Of a stretch of 64,000 nucleotides of DNA, positions 1 through 47,290 are shown one piece after another (position 1 is the stretch's first letter; each line of letters begins with the position of its first letter). A program made the position numbers and the translations under genes. This DNA comes from Sipunculus nudus (Eukaryota > Annelida > Sipuncula > Golfingiida > Sipunculidae): assembly GCA_026874595.1 (NCBI GenBank), contig CM049316.1:43541695-43605694 (forward strand), read 5' to 3'. The notes under the pieces were generated by a model that saw only the letters and a list, made by a program, of their open reading frames with translations, did not search any database and was not told where the DNA came from.

Positions 1-367
1 GTCGGTTTTGGTTTGTTTGACACAATGGCCTCCACATATGACTTCACCATGTTTTAATGGGGTTCCTTGTAGGATTTTCATTCTTTATTCCCAACTCAAA
101 TAGTCCCTTATAACTTCCCAAAAGAACTGAAGGCTGTGGAATGAACTCAAGAGTTTCACCATTATTAGCTTCTTAAGATAAACCTTAAAACTCTTTTTAT
201 ATCAGCTTTTGGTAGTTCTTAGAAATTAAGATTTGTAATGACTTAGTCATATCTTATTACATTTTAGTAATTGTTCTTGTAGTAATAATTAAAACCAAAT
301 TGTATTCTTAGTTCATAAAGTACCTTTGGTAACAGCTCTGTTGATCTGTTGCTATATAAATGAAATA

Positions 368-544
368 CAGTGGAACCCCGCCTTGCGACCACCCCGAAAT
401 TGCGACCACCCCCACAATTACGACCACTTTTCCCGGTCCCAAATACACGATTCAGGTAATTTAGAGTTTCACAAATACGATCACCCCCAAATTATGACCA
501 CTTTGGTCAGTCCCCAAGGTGGTCGTAATTGTGGGGTTCCACTG
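368..544. mobile_element. pogo/Tigger-like MITE, copy 1
   Basis: 177 bp, bounded by CAGTGGAACCCCGCC on the left and its inverted partner GGGGTTCCACTG on the right, with TA on both sides (366-367 and 545-546). Internal repeats of the type GCGACCACCCC occur at both ends. TIR start CAGTGGAACC and TA target fit the pogo/Tigger group. A same-length copy lies at 28424-28600. It sits 58 nt downstream of the DHX35 exon 20 donor. Confidence 0.8.
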
Positions 545-602
545 TATATTATATTATTTTTTAAGGCCTATTGGCTCTGTTTTGTAAGACCATGAGTCTT
601 AC

Positions 603-37028
<36,426 letters not shown>

Positions 37029-37365
37029 TGTTATTTTACCATCGAATATTGTTCTCTCTCCAAATTCAAAATGACCGATGTCCTTGGATGATCTGTCTCA
37101 CAGTTTTACTATATATTTAGAAAGACATGCAGTTTTTACGGCATTATACTGGTATTAAACCGGCTTTTCAATGAGTGTATTAGATATCAAAACATTTGAA
37201 CTCGGTGTACATGGGACGAAGGAGTTTACATTCATCACGTTCGGTAAAGTTTCATCTTATAAAGGAATAATTTGGGATTCGGGAGTGAATGAATTGGCTC
37301 AGAATGGTGTAATGGAAATAAGTCCGTTCCTGGCAATAGGGTGTGTGTCGTTTGAGGCCGAGGCT

Positions 37366-37388
37366 ATCGGCACGATCGTCGTGCCGAT
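37366..37388. repeat. perfect palindrome upstream of DHX35
   Basis: ATCGGCACGA, TCG, TCGTGCCGAT: 10-bp arms with a 3-nt loop, GC-rich in an AT-rich setting, about 340 bp upstream of the DHX35 ATG and possibly in its 5' UTR or promoter. Confidence 0.85.
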
Positions 37389-39143
37389 AAGAAGTACAAT
37401 CCGCACGACAGCCTCTCATATATTATTATATAATACCTAACCACTGCTAAAAATATGGCTGGTAACAGACACCTCAGCACAACAGAACTATTTAAAAGTT
37501 GTAGATGCTGGGTTATTTACGTAAACTTAATACTTACATAAAGTTACAAGTTAGTACGCTCCTTAAGCAGCGGAAATCTTGCCCTTCTAAAGAAGCAACT
37601 GATTTTCACGCTGCCAGCTTTGACCGTTTATGATATATTTAAACACCAGATGGCGGTTTGTTGTCCACTGAAATAAACGTACGTACGATGTGACAAGCAG
37701 CCAATCAGATGCCAATAAACAAACACTCGACAGGCATCCTGGCTCCGCCCATTGCCGCGCTTCAAGCGCTGCTTGAGTTTCCGGTCGAATTTAAATTGCT
37801 CCCTCTGCATTCTCGCATCATCGACCAATTCGATTATGACTTTGTTAGCGTAGCCATGTATCTGTTGTCTGCAGAACTGAAACCAGCCAGCGAGGTGTGC
37901 ACGCAGCCTTTGTTGTTACGTTTCGTTTGAATTGCAGCTCACCGGCCGAGCATCCTATGTGCAAAAGGCCCTAAGCAAACCACGTCAGGGACAATTCTCT
38001 CTGAGCTTTTGGCCTGTTCAGACGGTTACGCTGGGGGATGAGCTGTCACTCAAAAAGAAATGTATATGATTGGCTCCGTGAATTCCTCGCTTGGCTTTGT
38101 TTTCCAGCACAAGGTCTCATCTGATTGGACAAAAATACAGTGCTCCCCTCTGGTGTTGCAATTCAGGATACGAGGTCATAACAAACAGCGCCTTACGATA
38201 TAGGAAGTAGCCCTATAGGTAAAGCGCTGTGTAAAGAGCGTAATCGGTTGATAGAAAAAAATAATGTCCAGATCATTTATTCTTTTACTATGAATTCCCC
38301 ATTCATATTGCTTGCTACAGTAAAGTTTTTATTTGCTTTTTTTTTATTTGAGTTAATTATTCCTCTACGAAGCAAGGTTTTCATGTAATTATCGACGTTG
38401 GTTGATTCGTCTGTTAGCAGCTGTACTCAACAGTTATAGACGGACTTATGAGGAGAGCCAGAAAAAAAAATCAATGTTTACCTGGATCATAATAATATCT
38501 CACAAATATATTTATAAAAAGACCTTCTTTAATTTTTGTTTTAGGGGAACCTTTAATTGGATATAAATTTCTGAAAGGGGCGAGCACACCGGTTATGCAA
38601 AATCGAGTTGGTTAACTTGCCCCACATTTCTCTTTTATATAATTCTCGCTATAAACTGTTAATTCACAAAATATAAAATACACATAATATGAATTGTCTG
38701 ACTTTAAAGTTGCATTTACGTGTAGTCTCATTATGTCTCCGAAAAATATTATGTTGCACATCTGTTCCCATTTACAATAAATTCACAATTTACAAATTGT
38801 CAGATCGTATATGAAGTGGGAAATGCAAAAGGTATATTTTGATATCTATAGCCTATAGGAGTTATGTTTTGTTAGTTTCCAGTCTGCAACTTATTTAATG
38901 TTAGACCGAAACTTCGACTACATGTTTACAAAAGATTGAATGTGGCACTGGCCATTCGGTACCTCTTTCTCTAATCCATTAATAACAGTTGATTTTTTTA
39001 AAATAATTATTCTGAAGTTTATGAACAGAAAAAGGGCAGTTTTTAGTTTTTAAAACGGCAACGTATTCAGTTTTTTTCATAGGTACAAAGTGACTTAAAT
39101 TCAAATAACGTATCCAACGATTAACCGATTATAAACTTTTGAA

Positions 39144-39148
<5 letters not shown>

Positions 39149-39208
<60 letters not shown>
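39149..39208. repeat. (AT)n microsatellite
   Basis: About 29 uninterrupted AT dinucleotides. Confidence 0.95.
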
Positions 39209-39210
<2 letters not shown>

Positions 39211-39290
39211 AGATAAATGTCTATATGGCAAGTACCTGCGCCAATATATATATCATGCAAAGTATCTACTAGCCCCCCCACTTGCAAAAT

Positions 39291-39306
39291 CCTGGATCCG
39301 CCCCTG
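39291..39306. other. solitary hAT-type terminus
   Basis: CCTGGATCCGCCCCTG, the reverse complement of the CAGGGGCGGAT end seen at 50291. No partner end was found, so this is a fragment. Confidence 0.5.
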
Positions 39307-39339
39307 TAATGATTTGTAAATATTAAGCCTTCTGGTTTT

Positions 39340-39520
39340 AGGTTTTATATGCAGGGGGGTTAGGAATTATCCAGAAGTCATAACCTGTCGGTAAGCCATT
39401 AGAGCGAGTCTCTCAGGTTCTAGCGAGATTTCACCATTATGCCATTGAGGCACCGGTGGGGTTTGATCCCGACAGCTTCAGCTCCGAAGTCCAACGCTTT
39501 AACCACTACGCTATACTCCC
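39340..39520 (-). mobile_element. tRNA-derived SINE, third family
   Basis: Read on the minus strand it begins after a poly-G run with GTATAGCGTAGTGGTTAAAG (box A region) and then GGGATCAAACCCC (box B). A piece of its body (ACCATTATGCCATTGAGGC) recurs diverged at about 27347-27375. Limits are approximate; it lies in the spacer between the two divergent genes. Confidence 0.65.
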
Positions 39521-40044
39521 CCCCCCCCCCCCCCCGACATTTCCATTCATTTTTCAAGGTTAATTGTGGCCCACAAAACAGCAGTCCCATTCAATTTCAG
39601 ATACTAAGTTAAATGTTTTGATGAAGTGGTGATTAAAAATGATTTCTCCTTATTGCTGAAAAAAAGAGCATGTTGTTTCGAACACTTGACAGTTTTGCGC
39701 GCATGTTTTGCTGTGGTCAAGTTTCCCCCCATATACACGAGTTTGCTTGCAAGATATTTCCTTCCTAAAAATTGGAACCGATGAATACATAATCATTGCA
39801 TTCCGTATTTTCTCAGTTCAAACGGATACATGACGTGTTATTAATCAAGTAAAAATAATTTTTTATTGTTCGAAGCAATACATGTGCACGTGTTCGCATG
39901 TGTTATAGCCGCGCAATTCATTAACAGAAGTTTCGTCATGTGCTGCCATCTGGTAGGAAATTAGTGAACAGCACATCAAAGTCTTATCAGCAAGTCAAAC
40001 GAATGGAGGTGGGATCTCGAGGAACCTTACTGCTCATGTAATTA

Positions 40045-40147
40045 ATGAAGATGCACCTATGTATCTGGCCGAGGGCCGTCACAGTGGTTGTTCTTGTCGT
40101 ATGCGGTGCGCTTCTGGTCATTAATATTGCTATAATCGCTGATTATT
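40045..40147 (+). CDS. MGAT4C-like exon 1, signal anchor
   Basis: 34 residues plus one base. MKMHLCIWPRAVTVVVLVVC continues with a hydrophobic run to ADY: short basic cytoplasmic tail then membrane anchor. A second in-frame ATG is at 40051. Donor ATT/GTGAGT. Confidence 0.75.
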
Positions 40148-43100
40148 GTGAGTACATTTACCTTTAAATTGTCTCTCTCGTAAACGAACATGTTTTGTAG
40201 ACGATAATACCCCGATTAGGTAGTGAATACCATAAAATTATTTTTTTTGCTGTCAAGGGACAGTAATCTACAGTTCTGAAAAAGACTCCCTCGAACGATC
40301 CCATGTTATTCGACTCCGTTGTTCCACCGCACTACTAGAGAATCAGATTTGCAAAAACTGATATTCCAGATATGCAGTAATATAATGCAGTAATCATTAA
40401 GTTACTTATTTCTTTTTAATGTCATTAAAAATATTAAAAATAATAAAAGGCTTTTTTTGTAATTATGGTTCGGTATAATTTTGTTTTTTGCTAAATTACC
40501 ATTTAATGCATATTTCTCATGAAATCTTATATATTATGATTTCAGGAATCGAATTTCAATGGATTTAATGCTTCATCCAAATAAACAAATATACCAAATT
40601 TTATGATATGTCTTTATAGTAGGCTGAATGATTAGAATAAATGGGTAAGGTTAATTCTCATTTAAATACCTAATTACCTATGTAGGTGGGACATTATTCA
40701 TATTTCTTTCCTTCTCAGTGGTTTAATTCAATTGTCAGTGTAGCATTGGAGAAATTATTTTTTTCATCAATTTATGTTAAAATACATATGCACCATTATG
40801 TACATTATGTTTTAAAATTGTTATGTTTACTCATAATATTTTTACTATAAAAATGTATGTTAATATTTTATTATTTGCAGATATTCTCAAAAGCTGGAAA
40901 AGAGGATACATATTTGGTGAAAAGAATAAATTAACAGTAAGTTACAAATTTAAACATTATTTATGGGCTTGTCCATATTGCCTGTGAATTTGTCTGAGGG
41001 TGACATATCAGGCTGCAGGGTTGCCTATGAAGATATATAGCCTGTAGACCAATATTACAAAGGCAGTACCCAACAAGCTGGTTTTTAATATACTTTAATA
41101 AAAGGCCACACATGTTTATTATAAACACAACCAACCATGTACAGTCACTCTCTGATTTTCACAAAGTAGTCGAGTAAAACACCTGAAGAGCGCCCATATG
41201 CATTCACCATTCTCACATTCCGGGTCCTACACTGTTGTCAGTTTCTTTCCCGGGGTATTGCATCACAGAGCAAAGTGATGTCACAGACCCCTTGATGTTT
41301 GTCAGTTTCATTCAGGAAGCACAGTGACATCACATGAATCATGATGCATTGTTGATTTCATAATGGGGCATTATGTCACTGAGTACCAGGCTGATAAGAG
41401 CCCAATGTATTAAAAAAGTATGTAAGCCATATCAACCACGGGCATTGAACCTTGAATGACATGTCTCATCATGTATGCCATGGAATCTGTATCTGGATGA
41501 TAACATGTAGCTGGTTAATAAAAATATTTATTGAAAGTTGCCAGTTTATGAACAAAAATTTATTAAACCAAAGATAATGTCAGTTGCATACATCTGAGCC
41601 TAAAAGTATTGCTCTATTATAGCTATTAGAGCTATGGACATAACATTGAATCAAATAAGATCTAGTAATGAATAAAATCTATTAAATTAATGTTAATTAA
41701 CAACAGTGTGAAGACTATTTTGCCATCATTCTTTCCTAATTCAGTCTTGTACAATTTCAGATAAATTACGACTCTGGCAGCATCATTGACAAACAAAAAG
41801 CAACTGTTCTTGGACAGCTCAGTTCTAAAAGAGGTACACTTTTTATATTTTACTTTGGTGAAACCTTGGGTAATTAAATGGTATCCAGATTTTTAATCAG
41901 AAGTTAGCATATAATACATCAGTTATAATGATACATAGATAATTGTGGTTTTATTTGTATTACAACAATCCTCTGGTTATAAATATATTGTTTAACATTA
42001 AGGTATGTACATGCCTTTATATTTTGCCTCAGTAACATATAAATGTAAATTATAAATAAATGTTTGATAAGACATCCTCTAATTATTTTCTGGAAGGCCA
42101 ATCATAGATAAATGTCTAAACTATTAATTCCTGCAATATTTCTGCAATATTTATTTAAATGGAATATTCAAAGGGGCTGACTTTGAACATCAGTCTAAAT
42201 AATAACCTTTTATAACCTGATTGGCCCTGAAGTTTATACAATATATAATCTCAGATGCCAACAAAGGTTTATGCAGACAGTACTACATTTATCTTCTGTG
42301 GTCATATATGTCTTCTTTTGTATTTTATAATTACAGGCTTTCTGACAATTGGCATACCCACAGTGTCCAGGAAGGAGACAAGTTACTTACAGCAGACATT
42401 AAATTCATTAATAAAAGCCATTACCAGTGAACAATGGGACAGCGTTACTGTGGTTGTTCTCTTGGCAGATACAGATAACGAGGTGAAAAGTCACCTAAAA
42501 AAGCTGCTTAGGTCTTCATATTTGTATTTTATACAACATGGTTTCATTATTGTCATTGAAGCTCCTTTGTCATTTTATCCATCATTAAATGACCTAGACA
42601 TGACCTTTGGTGACACAAAAGAACGTGTCAGATGGCGGGCCAAACAAGTGCTGGATTACGCGTTCTTGTCTCTCTACTGCCTTGATCTTTCAGATTACTA
42701 CCTACAGCTGGAGGATGACGTGATGACGTCTCCCGATTTCCTCCAGAATATCACAGAATTTGTAGCAATGCAGCATCAGCGATGGATAAGTCTTGAATTT
42801 TCTAGTCTTGGATTCATTGGAAAATTATACCACACAAAAGGACCTGCCTAAGCTAGCTCAGTTTCTCATGACATTTTATGCCGAGCAGCCTGTTGACTAT
42901 CTGTACCAATATTTTAATATTTTAATGGCTCAGCCAAAGCCGATTACAAGGGTGCCCCCTCTGTTTCAACATATTGGAGTACAGTCATCTCTAAAAGAGA
43001 AAACCCAGAAACTCAAGGATGTTAACTTTATGGATTCGTTGAAACAATTAAATGGAGATAACCCACCTGCAGTTATTGACACAACTATTCAAACATTTCA

Positions 43101-43487
43101 GGCATTTCATGCTGATTTAGCATATAGCACAAGACCAGGGTATTTTTGGGGTGTTAGTCCTGCTTCGGGTAGTGTGTACACTATTATATTCAAGAAATAC
43201 CATCTGTTAAACAGGGTTGCCATAACAACAGGGACCGTCACAAAACAGAAGGATTACCTGAGGAATGGTCGACTGGAGGCAATTATTAAATGTGCACGTA
43301 AACGTAAATCTAAACAAGTTGGGGTGGATTATGTATATGTAGATGCCTTTCTAAGGGACAACTTGATGTAAAGGACTTTGGTAACAGGGTACCGTTTGAG
43401 GTATGTGGTCTCAGAATCATGGTGACACAAGATCAGAAGGAATGGCTGCTGATCAGAGAAATAGCAGTGTTCACGGCCAGCCAGTGA
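40045..43487 (+). CDS. MGAT4C-like N-acetylglucosaminyltransferase, 4 exons, two frame breaks
   Basis: Member of the GnT-IV family (glycosyltransferase 54), Golgi type II enzymes; classical members add beta-1,4-GlcNAc to the alpha-1,3-mannose arm of N-glycans, but the exact activity of MGAT4C-type proteins is less certain. Exons: 40045-40147, 40881-40936, 41761-41833, 42337-43487, all GT-AG and in phase, about 460 residues (human MGAT4C ~478). A hydrophobic anchor spans residues ~11-33. The catalytic domain shows FLTIGIPTVSRK, RVRWRAKQVLDYAFL, YYLQLEDDV (acidic metal-binding motif), WISLEFSSLGFIGKLYH, PPLFQHIGVQSSL and NPPA. Exon 4 loses frame twice: one extra A in 42836-42839, and one missing base near 43351-43353. 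Homology resumes after each. These may be homopolymer assembly errors or early decay. The ATG at 40045 follows an in-frame TAA directly upstream. Confidence 0.85.
40881..40936 (+). CDS. MGAT4C-like exon 2, stem
   Basis: 18 residues after completing a tyrosine: ILKSWKRGYIFGEKNKLT, luminal stem. Acceptor TTATTTGCAG, donor ACA/GTAAGT. The 733-bp intron before it and the 824-bp intron after it hold no recognised element. Confidence 0.75.
41761..41833 (+). CDS. MGAT4C-like exon 3, stem
   Basis: 24 residues plus one base, starting INYDSGSIIDKQKATVLG. Poorly conserved stem region, assigned by reading frame and by acceptor ACAATTTCAG and donor GAG/GTACAC. Confidence 0.72.
42337..43487 (+). CDS. MGAT4C-like exon 4, catalytic domain with two frameshifts
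   Basis: Frame 1 runs 42337-42838 and then meets TAA at 42849. Frame 2 carries DLPKLAQFLMTFYAEQPVD onward to about 43351 and meets TAA at 43369-43371. Frame 3 carries KDFGNRVPFEVCGLRIMVTQ and REIAVFTASQ to the TGA at 43485. All three pieces align consecutively with MGAT4C. The first break is in AAAA; the second follows TTT, so both sit at homopolymers. Confidence 0.85.
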
Positions 43488-43611
43488 AAAGTCTGGGACT
43501 TTGGAAGAGGATAGGGAATATCTGAGGGGGATGGGGGTTGTCTAGAAATGTCCACCCTTCTATTCTGGAGTTTTTTACCTTTCTACTGGATATTTGTCTC
43601 TTGGTGTAATT

Positions 43612-43944
43612 GGGGTACCTTTGAACAAGATTATTGTTATTTACGGTAATTCCCGCATTTGCTTATCAGTGCCATCTAGTATTCAAACTTTGAACAATTC
43701 AGAAGTTTAAGATATCTATTTTTTCGATCAAATGTTAACTTTAATCATATTTCAACTCAACGTAGTGAGACTTTATGTATTCCTTTTTGCGATCCAATAA
43801 AATGTATAAGAATATACAAAGGAGTCAGCCAGTTTTAATGCGTTACTCAAACGTTCTGTGTTTCACTAAATGAACCCAAGATGGCGCTGATAAGCAAATG
43901 CGGGAGTTACCATAAATAACAATAATCTTGTTCAAAGGTACCCC
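43612..43944. mobile_element. MITE with ~66-bp TIRs in the 3' region of the MGAT4C-like gene
   Basis: Left arm 43612-43677 (GGGGTACCTTTGAACAAG...) and right arm 43879-43944 (...CTTGTTCAAAGGTACCCC) are reverse complements with few mismatches, over a ~200-bp AT-rich centre. Target duplication is not clear. It begins 125 bp after the stop codon. Confidence 0.85.
43796..43801 (+). terminator. candidate poly(A) signal AATAAA
   Basis: First canonical AATAAA I noted after the MGAT4C-like stop, about 310 bp downstream, inside the MITE 43612-43944. Confidence 0.35.
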
Positions 43945-45110
43945 ATCATAGGGGTAAAAGGTAAACTTATTTTACGCAAGCATTTGATAGGTATTACCGA
44001 GTTGAGATTTCTAGTATTCGAAACCATGATGATAATCTGCCAGGGAACCGAAAAAAATCACAAAATGAGACACTTAGCTCCCCATTTAGACTTGCATACT
44101 TTAAAAGTAAGATGGCCTCACATTTGATCTCATGGCATATTGTGTCTGAAGGGTTGCAATACACATTTATGTGTATGAACACCATATATATATCAGTAAG
44201 GTAAAAAAAAAACAATTTCAAGCATTATTGTCAACAGCTGCATTAATGTCCCAAAATACAGGCTCAATCAAACCTCTTTTAAGCACTACTTCCCAAAATT
44301 CTTGATATGCACCAACTGCTACAGAACAATACAGTGATAACTGGCTGATCCTTCTGTCTCATCATGCATAATGCTTGAAATTGAATGCTCATTTACAAAT
44401 TTAGTTTTGTTAAAGTTCTGCGGTGCTGCTTAATTAGAATACCTGAATCATACCTTTTCTTGTGAGAAGTAATTTTGACAGGTTACTTGACTATAGTGTA
44501 TCAAGATTTGACAGTAACTTTGCATTGCAATGTAAATTTTGTATGAGAAAGCACACGTACAAATCACCTTTATCATATCAGTGGCGATAATAGTTTGATC
44601 ATGTTGCATTTACTTAGGGATTTCCATCATCCTCCTAATGTAGTTCAGGTTGGAATTGTCCCAATACATCAAATTAACGGATATGGATTTTAGTAGGCTG
44701 GGTGTTTCTGACTGTATAAGGTGGGCCAATCTAGAAGGTGGCACATAATATCTTGGATGTATGCACAATGCTTAACATAACGATGCTAAAAAAACAGCAC
44801 CATATCTTGTGTCTGATGCTCTTTTGTTTCCCAATACTTCTGCATGCGATAATAATGTATAAAGTCTACTCCACCTCCCACTAAATTGTTAACCTGTACC
44901 TCAGGGTTGTGCTCACCCCTACCCCTTGTTTTCACACCTGTATATGATTGTGCCACTTTGCAGCATTCCTTTTGTGTACAGTTTACATTGTCTTAGTGAT
45001 TGTGATGTATTTACTTGTCTGTCTTTACTTCTGCACCAATGTTTTGATGTCATTACTGACATTATCTGGAAAAAAAGGATTCCATGCCTTTAATTGCCAG
45101 ATGTAAAAAT
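43945..45110. other. intergenic, nothing recognised
   Basis: AT-rich sequence with no convincing exon, TIR pair or tandem repeat. Confidence 0.55.
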
Positions 45111-45480
45111 CTGTAGGACAGAGCACACAGGTGCTGACTGAATCAGTTGGATTGAGTACACAAGGGTGCTGATCCAGTCAGTTGGATAGTGCTCATAGTT
45201 GCTGACCGAGTCAGCTGGACAGAGCACATTGGTCCTGAGCAAGTCAGTTCTAAGTTGGATAGAGCTGATAGGTGCTATCCCAGTTAGTTGGATAGCACTC
45301 ATAGAAGCTGACCCAGATAGTTGGACAAAGCACATAGGTGCTGATCAAGTCAGTTGGATAGAACTCGTAAGCACTGAGCCGGGCAGTTGGATAGAACACT
45401 TAGGTGCTGTGCCAGTCAGGTATATGGAGCAAATAGGTGCAAAGCCAGGCAGGTGGATAAACCAGATACCAGGGTAGGTG
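45111..45480. repeat. 33-bp degenerate minisatellite, about 10 copies
   Basis: Copies of CAGTTGGATAGAGCACATAG then GTGCTGA.CCAGT at mostly 33-bp spacing (45179, 45212, 45285, 45318, 45351, 45384, 45417, 45450), with one longer unit. Both strands stay open because the period is a multiple of three, giving an 11-residue repeat (SWIELIGAIPV type). Probably not coding. Confidence 0.8.
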
Positions 45481-47290
45481 CTCATCCAGTCATAGTTGTT
45501 GATTGTTATTGCAAATTTGATTTCTATGTTTGTTTAGGCTGTTAGCCAAAACAATATTCAAGCACAAATCATGGTGATATGACAAAATAATATATCTTAA
45601 ACTATTGTCCATATCCCACTGGGCAGAATATCAGATGTATAAACCTGAGGAACAGACAATAGGTTTGCGACAATATCAGAATGTTTTTTTTTTATGAAAT
45701 TACAGTTACAATTAGAAATACCTAAAACACATATTTATATACTTTTTATGGTGAAGAAATTAGAGAGTTTTTCTAGTCTATTTTTTAAGCTGATAAATCA
45801 TGTTATTTTTACTCTATTTTTTTATCATATTTACAATGATTACACAATGTGCATCATCCATGTTAACAATTAACTAATTTTCAATTATCAGTGCAACAAA
45901 TATAAGTCTAGTGAATTTATATTGAAAATTTGAAATCGTATTATTATGATTTTGTCTTTTGATAATAACTGCATAATTTTTCACACATTATATTGGTTTT
46001 AAATGGTTCAAGATTTGTTTCTCACCAGGACAATATATTGTCAGATAAAATCATACAAATATGGCCAGAAATGCAAGTTGCAATTTTAATCATCAAAGTT
46101 TTATACGTTTTTGCACAAGTTATTGTTCATCTTTATATAGCTGGTAAAATAAAAGTTTTTGAAAACAGAGTTACGTGGATTTATATATGGTATGATATTA
46201 ACTGCCGAGTTATAAGAATTCGACACCTGACGGTCTGATTGTTCGACATCCCAGCCACCCTTCTCTCACCATTCTCTGTAGTGGACTACTCCATTGGCAC
46301 CCCTACGACAAAATACGAGTGCTATCGATCAGCCAATCAGACCCCCTCCCGGCTTCCTAACCTTAGGGTTGTGAATGTGAATGGTCCTAGCATAGGGAGC
46401 TGTCCCAAGTTCGGACAAGCGCCATCCAAAGGCATTTGACAGATCAGTAACTTGCCCATAATAGACATTACATGAATTGCATACGGTCCTTAGCCTCAGT
46501 TGATCGATATGATTCAGCAAAGGGGTAGACCCAGTTGTGGCTCTGTTAAATGATTTAACAGAGCCACAATTGGGTCTAAGCAAAGGGGATAAGCTTGCAT
46601 CTTATTGCATTAAGGGCAATTCATTAAGTTATTTCAGTTAACGATCACATTCAGCTCGAGGACTAGCTTGTAATATGGAATGTCCGGCTCAATCTTAATA
46701 TTTAACCAAATTGGACGGATCCTTTTACTATTTTGGTGATTTAAAACTAATTTTCTGTTTCATTTTATTTGTGGGAGAAATCCAACAGCCTGTAGAAAGT
46801 TGCATTTTTGCACTTTAATTTTGCTATATTTCTCCTTATGAATAGTAAATAAAATATCCTATGTCAAAATTTGAGATCGGTAAATAAACGGAAGAAGAAG
46901 TGTGAAAAAGATGGATGTCATCTGGCTCCAGAGGTTGCAGTTTCCCGAGCGGGACAAGTAAAACATTCAGGTACGACAGACTTGTGTCTTGTTTAGGGAG
47001 ATGAACACTTAGGTATATATCATGTATGAATATCAGTGCCATGGGGCACGTAATGTTCTGAGTAGTTTGGTAAAGGAGTAAGAGAAGTGCTGAAAAGAGT
47101 GACATAGTTTGGACTAAAGCACCCGGTATCTTCTGTCTAATTACCGATCCTACAACGGAACATTCAAAAGTCAAAATATTGCACATATGCAATTCATTGC
47201 GATACTTTAAAAATGCTTTATCTACTGTCTAAATGTTGCATAAAGTATAGTGAATGGTTACGTTATCGAAAGCGTCCCACGTAAACACAT
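45481..47290. other. intergenic, mostly unrecognised
   Basis: Apart from the hairpin at 46526-46578 I recognise nothing. The stretch 46220-46450 is less AT-rich than its surroundings and may be part of an unidentified repeat. Confidence 0.5.
46526..46578. repeat. 25-bp-arm near-perfect hairpin
   Basis: Left arm 46526-46550 (TAGACCCAGTTGTGGCTCTG...) and right arm 46554-46578 pair at 24 of 25 positions around TGA. The right arm ends GGGTCTAAG. A degraded relative is at 36125-36161. Confidence 0.9.

Larger units (their letters stand above)
37029..40044. promoter_or_regulatory. spacer between divergent DHX35 and MGAT4C-like genes
   Basis: The start codons are 3 kb apart and face away from each other. 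The stretch 37690-37990 is richer in G+C and holds CCAAT at 37701 and 37712 and a GC box CTCCGCCC at 37743-37750. Other contents: a perfect 10-bp-arm palindrome (37366-37388), CTCF-like words at 37643 and 39943, an (AT)n run at 39149-39208 and a SINE. Which gene each motif serves is unknown; no TATA box is convincing. Confidence 0.4.

Noticed and set aside
37171-37440. 89-codon plus-strand open frame upstream of DHX35
   Set aside because: Contains a perfect palindrome and no known motif; more likely promoter or 5' UTR sequence of the opposite strand. Weak rejection.
39420-39518. tRNA gene on the minus strand
   Set aside because: tRNA-like boxes head a SINE body; stems are incomplete.
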